Positions 6,124-9,280 of a stretch of 9,280 nucleotides of DNA are shown in pieces (position 1 is the stretch's first letter; every line of letters begins with the position of its first letter). The position numbers and the translations under genes were made by a program. Source of the DNA: Christensenella sp964592155 (GTDB taxonomy: Bacteria; Bacillota; Clostridia; Christensenellales; Christensenellaceae); NCBI GenBank assembly GCA_964592155.1, contig CAZQDA010000101.1:1-9280 (forward strand). The letters run 5' to 3'. The notes under the pieces were generated by a model, which saw nothing but the letters and a program-made list of their open reading frames with translations, searched no databases and was not told where the DNA came from.

Positions 6124-7389
6124 ATGATGACGTCGAGGGAAAAATTGACCGCCACACTGGAGCACAGGGAGCCTGATCAGGTTGTGGTGGATTTTGGGAG
6201 CACGGGAGTGACCGCGCTTTCGGCGGTGGTACTCACCAATTTACGCAAAGAAATGGAACTTCCGGAAAAACTGGTGAAATGTTACGAGCCTTACTTTGGA
6301 CAGGCGGAGATGGAAGAGGACGACCTTGAGGCGCTGGGCGTGGATGTGGTGCGCGTGATGCCGCCGTTTGCGTCGTATGGCTATAAGAACGACAAATGGA
6401 AAAAGTGGACGGTACCCTGCGGCTGTGAGGTTCTGGTGGGCGAGGGCTTCACCATTAGGGACGGCGGGGACGGATATCATTACATTTATCCGGGCGGAGA
6501 CCTCAATGCGCGCCCCAGCGCGCGCATTCCATATGGCGGATATTTTGCGGACTGTATTTCCCGTCAGGAGGAAATAGACGAAAATAATCTTACCCCGCGC
6601 GAAGACTTTGCAAATGATTTTAAGCCTTACAGCGAGGAGGCGTTTGCGTTTTTAAAGAGCAGGGTGGATGAGCTTGAAAAGAATACGGATTACGGCATCA
6701 ATGTGGGCGGATTTGCCTGCGGGCTGGGAGACGCGGGCGGCTGGCTGGGGCCGGGGCTTAAGCGCACGCCCGGCATCCGCAATCTGGACGACTGGATGGT
6801 TGCGCACTATACGCATCCGGAATACGTCAAAGAAGTGTTCGCCATGCAGGAAGAAGTGGCGATGAAAAAGCTTAAGCGCCTAAAGGACGAAATCGGAAAC
6901 CGTTTTCAGGTGATCCAGATTTCCGCAACGGATTTCGGAACGCAGAACAGTGAATTTATCTCGCCGGATATGTTCCGTGAATTCTATAAGCCGATTTACG
7001 CGCGCATCAACGCATGGGTGCATGAAAACACTACATGGAAGACGTTTTTCCATTCCTGCGGCTCGATTGTCAACCTGCTTGACGATTTTGTGGAGATGGG
7101 CGTTGATATCATCAATCCGGTGCAGTGCTCTGCAAAAGGAATGGATCCGGTGTTTCTCAAGGAAACCTATGGGGATAAACTGGTGTTTTGGGGAGGCGGC
7201 GTAGATACGCAAAAAACGCTTCCGTTCGGCACGCCGCAGGACGTTTACAACGAAGTATACGAGCGGCTGTCGATTTTTGCGCCGGGCGGGGGTTTTGTGT
7301 TCAACCCCGTGCACAATGTTGTGGGCGCGGTTCCGCCGCAAAACCTGATCGCCATGCTAAAGGCGATTGCGGATTACAACAACAGATAA
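6124..7389 (+). CDS. Uroporphyrinogen decarboxylase/MtaA-family protein (long form)
   Basis: A 421-residue URO-D-superfamily TIM-barrel protein, about 100 residues longer than its operon partner at 3297-4265 and clearly only a distant relative of it. The start is at the double ATG 6124/6127, after GAAGGAG (6111-6117) with a six-base gap; the longer frame from 6061 would overlay the binding site. MTSREKLTATLEHREPDQVVVDFGS is the family N-terminus. FFHSCGS (H310, C312) is the zinc-type His-x-Cys motif; ADFGTQNSEFISPDMF (268-283), NPVQCSAKG (331-339), WGGGVDTQKTLPFGTP (356-371) and GGGFVFNPVHN (388-398) follow. The last position has NPVHN where the methyltransferases carry a cysteine, so the metal site may differ from MtaA. 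The extra length lies mainly before the barrel core, between about 95 and 220 (PCGCEVLVGEGF, YPGGDLNARP). It is the last gene of the operon, 67 bases after deoC, and is followed by the terminator at 7403. Substrate unknown; methyl transfer or a decarboxylation-like reaction are both possible. Confidence 0.85.
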   Translation: MMTSREKLTATLEHREPDQVVVDFGSTGVTALSAVVLTNLRKEMELPEKLVKCYEPYFGQAEMEEDDLEALGVDVVRVMPPFASYGYKNDKWKKWTVPCGCEVLVGEGFTIRDGGDGYHYIYPGGDLNARPSARIPYGGYFADCISRQEEIDENNLTPREDFANDFKPYSEEAFAFLKSRVDELEKNTDYGINVGGFACGLGDAGGWLGPGLKRTPGIRNLDDWMVAHYTHPEYVKEVFAMQEEVAMKKLKRLKDEIGNRFQVIQISATDFGTQNSEFISPDMFREFYKPIYARINAWVHENTTWKTFFHSCGSIVNLLDDFVEMGVDIINPVQCSAKGMDPVFLKETYGDKLVFWGGGVDTQKTLPFGTPQDVYNEVYERLSIFAPGGGFVFNPVHNVVGAVPPQNLIAMLKAIADYNNR

Positions 7390-7402
7390 AAACAAGTGAG
7401 AA

Positions 7403-7446
7403 AAAGGGAGCTGCCTCAGAAGTTTTGTTCTGAAACAGCTCCTTTT
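7403..7446. terminator. Bidirectional terminator between convergent genes
   Basis: A long hairpin: AAAGGGAGCTG (7403-7413) pairs with CAGCTCCTTT (7436-7446, one G.T wobble), then after a 2x2 internal mismatch TCAGAA (7416-7421) pairs with TTCTGA (7428-7433) around loop GTTTTG. A T-run follows on the plus strand (CTCCTTTTGTATTTCT) and CCCTTTTTC follows on the minus strand. It therefore serves both the operon ending at 7389 and the DeoC-like gene ending at 7462. Confidence 0.88.
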
Positions 7447-7461
7447 GTATTTCTATGGATG

Positions 7462-8166
7462 TTATTTGATATAATCCATAAGGCATTCGCGCCCCAGCCG
7501 TTTGTCGATTTCGCGCAGGATGGGCTCGGCGTCTGCGCCGCTAAGACCAAACCGCTCAGCTCCCGCTTCCGCCATTTCCAGCATGGTATCCACATCGCGG
7601 ATGCCGCCTGCCGCTTTGACCTTGGCAGGCTCGCCTACAGCGTCTTTCATGATGCGGATCATTTCTACGGTTGTCGCTTTATCGCAGATTTCTGTGCTGC
7701 TCATGACCCAGGCGGCACCGGAAGCAGCGGCAATTTCGCAAGCCTTGGCAATTTGAGCCTCGTCCAAAAGCGCTGTCTCGATAATCACCTTCACAGGGAT
7801 TTTTACAGCCTCGCATACGGTTGAGATATCTTGTTTGACGTAATTTTTATTGCCGGACAGGAATGCGCCGACATTCATCACCATGTCAATTTCCTGCGCG
7901 CCCAAAAGTTCCAGTTGCTTTGCCTCATATACTTTTGTGGACGTCAGCTCCCCCCCGTAGGGAAAGCCGGTTACCGTTCCATGGATGATGTCATCATAGC
8001 CGATGGTGTTTTTGATGCTGTAAACCAGATAACAGGGCAGGGTGATGGTCGATGCGCAATGATATGTTTTTGCGATATCGCAAATGCGGTCAATATCAGA
8101 AAGACGCGCACTCATTGCCACAGCGCTAAGATCGATCATGCCCGGAAGTAATTCTAATGGAAACAT
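7462..8166 (-). CDS. Divergent DeoC-like aldolase homolog lacking the Schiff-base lysine
   Basis: A 234-residue protein of the DeoC/FbaB/LacD aldolase superfamily, started at an ATG eight bases after GGAGG. Alignment by eye to DeoC is clear in VTGFPYGGELTSTKVYEAK (65-83; compare VIGFPLGANTPAVKAFEAK in the operon copy), EIDMVMNVGAFLSG (92-105, with catalytic-type D94), VKVIIETALL (125-134) and AKVKAAGGIRDVDTM (181-195, K184 conserved). But the strand that carries the Schiff-base lysine reads AAWVMSSTEICDKATT: Met155 (codon 7704-7702) replaces Lys, and the glycine-rich GFGTGGAT loop is lost. The C-terminal phosphate loop GTSSG is replaced by GLSGADAEPIL, and the early DHTLL motif by DLSAV. A normal deoxyribose-phosphate aldolase reaction is therefore unlikely; K163 or K184 might substitute, or the protein may have a non-aldolase role. 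The reading frame is intact with a good ribosome binding site, so it is not a decayed copy. It converges on the catabolic operon and has a cre-like site upstream. Confidence 0.82.
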   Translation of the reverse strand: MFPLELLPGMIDLSAVAMSARLSDIDRICDIAKTYHCASTITLPCYLVYSIKNTIGYDDIIHGTVTGFPYGGELTSTKVYEAKQLELLGAQEIDMVMNVGAFLSGNKNYVKQDISTVCEAVKIPVKVIIETALLDEAQIAKACEIAAASGAAWVMSSTEICDKATTVEMIRIMKDAVGEPAKVKAAGGIRDVDTMLEMAEAGAERFGLSGADAEPILREIDKRLGRECLMDYIK

Positions 8167-8188
8167 AGCGGGATCCTCCGATAGTATT

Positions 8189-8202
8189 TTACAGCGATTT
8201 CA
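8189..8202 (-). promoter_or_regulatory. cre-like catabolite control site before the DeoC-like gene
   Basis: On the minus strand, TGAAATCGCTGTAA fits cre TGWNANCGNTNWCA at 13 of 14 positions. It lies 23-36 bases upstream of the ATG at 8166, where CcpA would act as a block close to the transcription start or within the leader. I found no convincing -35/-10 pair for this gene, so its promoter position is open. Confidence 0.5.
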
Positions 8203-8238
8203 TTGAATGCAGGTCATGCAAAACCCACAATAAATCGC

Positions 8239-8260
8239 TTGCATATGCAATTGATATCAA
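8239..8260. promoter_or_regulatory. Two abutting perfect palindromes, operator-like
   Basis: TTGCATATGCAA (8239-8250) and TTGATATCAA (8251-8260) are each perfectly self-complementary and follow one another without a gap, in the intergenic region between two divergent genes. This is the form of a binding site for dimeric regulators. Which protein binds is not known. Confidence 0.5.
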
Positions 8261-8282
8261 AAGGGTATAAAGAGCCTTTTGA
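8257..8282. repeat. Inverted repeat overlapping the -35 box of the thioesterase promoter
   Basis: TCAAAAGG (8257-8264) and CCTTTTGA (8275-8282) are exact inverted copies ten bases apart, about one and a half helical turns between arm centres. The right arm covers part of the TTGACA box at 8279-8284, a position suited to repression. There is no T-tract, so it is not a terminator. Confidence 0.45.
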
Positions 8283-8307
8283 CAAATTGCGATAAAAACA
8301 GTATTAT
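8279..8307 (+). promoter_or_regulatory. Sigma-70-type promoter of the thioesterase/GNAT pair
   Basis: A perfect TTGACA (8279-8284) and TATTAT (8302-8307) with a 17-base spacer predict a start near 8314 and a leader of about 90 bases. A second possible -10 box, TATAAT (8370-8375), lies closer to the gene but has no matching -35 box. Confidence 0.68.
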
Positions 8308-8404
8308 CTTAAACCGAGAACAGGGCGGGTGTCAATTAAAAAGTGGAAGAATTTTGAGAAATTTCGTTGTATAATATAAAAATAGACAGGAGAGGAAATT
8401 TGCT

Positions 8405-8815
8405 ATGGATATCGATATTGAAAAAGTAAAAGCGTTTTTTTTGAAGGATCGGTTTGTGCACTGCAACGGAATTGAAATCGTGAGTGCGCAGGAGGGAATG
8501 TGTGAATGCGCCGCAAAAATAGAGGAGATGCATTTGAACGCAGGCAACGTGGTGCAGGGCGGCATGATTTTTACAATCGCGGATTTCACCTTTGCGGTTG
8601 CGGCAAACTGCAAGCACGGGAATGTGGTTTCCTTAAATAATAATATTACGTTTTTAAGACCGCCAAAGGGCGGCACGCTGATTGCACGCGCGAGGGAAAT
8701 TTCCGCAACGCGCAGGACGTGCCTTTATGAGGTGGAGGTCACGGACGACGCGGCCACGCAGGTAGCGCTTATGACGGCGACGGGCTACATCAAGGAGGGA
8801 AGTCTGGGGCTATAG
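8405..8815 (+). CDS. PaaI-family hotdog-fold thioesterase
   Basis: A 136-residue single-domain hotdog protein of the PaaI/YdiI type, which hydrolyses acyl-CoA or aryl-CoA thioesters in the cytoplasm, usually as a tetramer. The start is an ATG eight to nine bases after an AGGAGAGGA stretch. The family motif is clear: MHLNAGNVVQGGMIFTIAD (42-60), with H43, N45 and the catalytic-type acidic residue D60. Then SLNNNITFLRPPKGGTLIARA (76-96) gives the beta strands of the core, and the end ALMTATGYIK is typical. One change is notable: the usual HGG at 51-53 is QGG, and in many members this histidine contacts the thioester. The short stop-to-start gap (11 bases) with the acetyltransferase that follows indicates one transcript. 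The acyl group cannot be told from sequence; nothing ties it firmly to the catabolic operon. Confidence 0.87.
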   Translation: MDIDIEKVKAFFLKDRFVHCNGIEIVSAQEGMCECAAKIEEMHLNAGNVVQGGMIFTIADFTFAVAANCKHGNVVSLNNNITFLRPPKGGTLIARAREISATRRTCLYEVEVTDDAATQVALMTATGYIKEGSLGL

Positions 8816-8826
8816 AAGGGGAAGTC

Positions 8827-9280
8827 ATGGAAGAGATAAGCTATAGAAGGGCAGAACAAAGCGATATTCCGGAATTTGTCATTCTGCGCCAGCGGCAGTT
8901 AAAGGAAGAAGGAGCGCGGCAGACTTGCGATCTGAGCGGCGCGCTGGCCGATTTTTTTGAAAAGGCGCTGCAAGACGAAAGCTTTGTTTCGTGGCTTGCG
9001 GTCTGCGGCGGAAAGATAATTGCTACGAGCGGGATATCGTTTGTGCAGAAGCCGCCATATGATCAGAACATAACAGGTAAAATAGGAATTCTTTCCTGCA
9101 TGTACACGCTGCCGGAATACCGTCGGCAGGGAATTGCCAAAAGGCTGCTCGGCCTGATGGTAAAAGAGGCTGAAAAATATGGCTGTGGCGACGTGCAGCT
9201 CACGGGCTCGAACATGGGCGTGTTGCTGTATGAGAATTTCGGATTTCGCTTCAACGGCAATTTTATGCAGTACCGGATAG
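8827..9280 (+). CDS. GNAT family N-acetyltransferase, cut at the right edge
   Basis: 151 codons are visible and the frame is still open at the last base. Since GNAT domains are about 150 residues long and the last residues FMQYRI look like the terminal strand, the stop is probably very near. The ATG at 8827 follows GAAGGGGA (8816-8823) and lies 11 bases after the thioesterase stop, so the two genes are co-transcribed. SYRRAEQSDIPEFVILRQRQ (5-24) is the N-terminal helix region, FVSWLAVCGGKIIATSGI (53-70) the central strands, and LPEYRRQGIAKRLL (95-108) the acetyl-CoA pyrophosphate loop of the form RRxGIA. YENFGFRF (135-142) is the usual late motif. The acceptor substrate is unknown. It shows no close likeness to the other GNAT at the left edge. 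Confidence 0.85.
   Translation, partial: MEEISYRRAEQSDIPEFVILRQRQLKEEGARQTCDLSGALADFFEKALQDESFVSWLAVCGGKIIATSGISFVQKPPYDQNITGKIGILSCMYTLPEYRRQGIAKRLLGLMVKEAEKYGCGDVQLTGSNMGVLLYENFGFRFNGNFMQYRI

Noticed and set aside
7396..7824. 142-residue open frame on the plus strand
   Set aside because: It begins inside the terminator hairpin and runs antisense through the DeoC-like gene, with no ribosome binding site.
8239..8260. CRISPR repeat or phage attachment site
   Set aside because: There is only one pair of short palindromes, with no spacers, no direct repeat elsewhere and no integrase gene.

Overview
The window looks like chromosomal DNA of a Gram-positive anaerobe of the Clostridia type. The evidence is: strong AAGGAGG-like ribosome binding sites before most genes, sigma-70-type promoters (TTGACA/TATAAT), cre-like catabolite sites, ROK-family sugar regulation, and URO-D/MtaA-like proteins with no haem pathway in sight. 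Base composition is near 50% GC, with heavy use of GCG and GGC. A Christensenellales-type gut bacterium would fit, but that is a guess. No rRNA, tRNA, CRISPR array, insertion sequence or phage gene was seen.

Left part (1-1750), minus strand: a GNAT acetyltransferase cut by the window edge, a hairpin terminator, then a 396-residue relative of coenzyme F420-0:L-glutamate ligase with its own promoter.

Centre (1888-7446), plus strand: this looks like a sugar-type catabolic locus. A ROK-family transcription regulator has its own promoter. It is followed by a four-gene operon: a URO-D/MtaA-like protein, a ROK kinase without the usual zinc motif, a deoxyribose-phosphate aldolase (DeoC) with altered phosphate-site residues, and a second, longer URO-D/MtaA-like protein. 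The promoter before the operon overlaps a cre-like site. A bidirectional hairpin terminator closes it, and a second, very divergent DeoC-like gene on the minus strand runs into that terminator from the other side. This second gene also has a cre-like site just upstream, and Met stands where the Schiff-base lysine should be.

Right part (8167-9280): a palindrome-rich divergent intergenic region, then a plus-strand PaaI-like hotdog thioesterase and a second GNAT acetyltransferase cut by the window end.

Inferred joint role: the ROK regulator senses a sugar or sugar-like ligand and CcpA adds catabolite control. The kinase and the DeoC-type aldolase phosphorylate and cleave the substrate, while the two URO-D-fold proteins carry out a methyl-transfer or decarboxylation-type step. 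No transporter, corrinoid protein or cobalamin riboswitch is visible, so substrate and pathway are unknown. The combination of two URO-D-like enzymes, a zinc-less ROK kinase and two atypical DeoC proteins is the best candidate here for an undescribed pathway.
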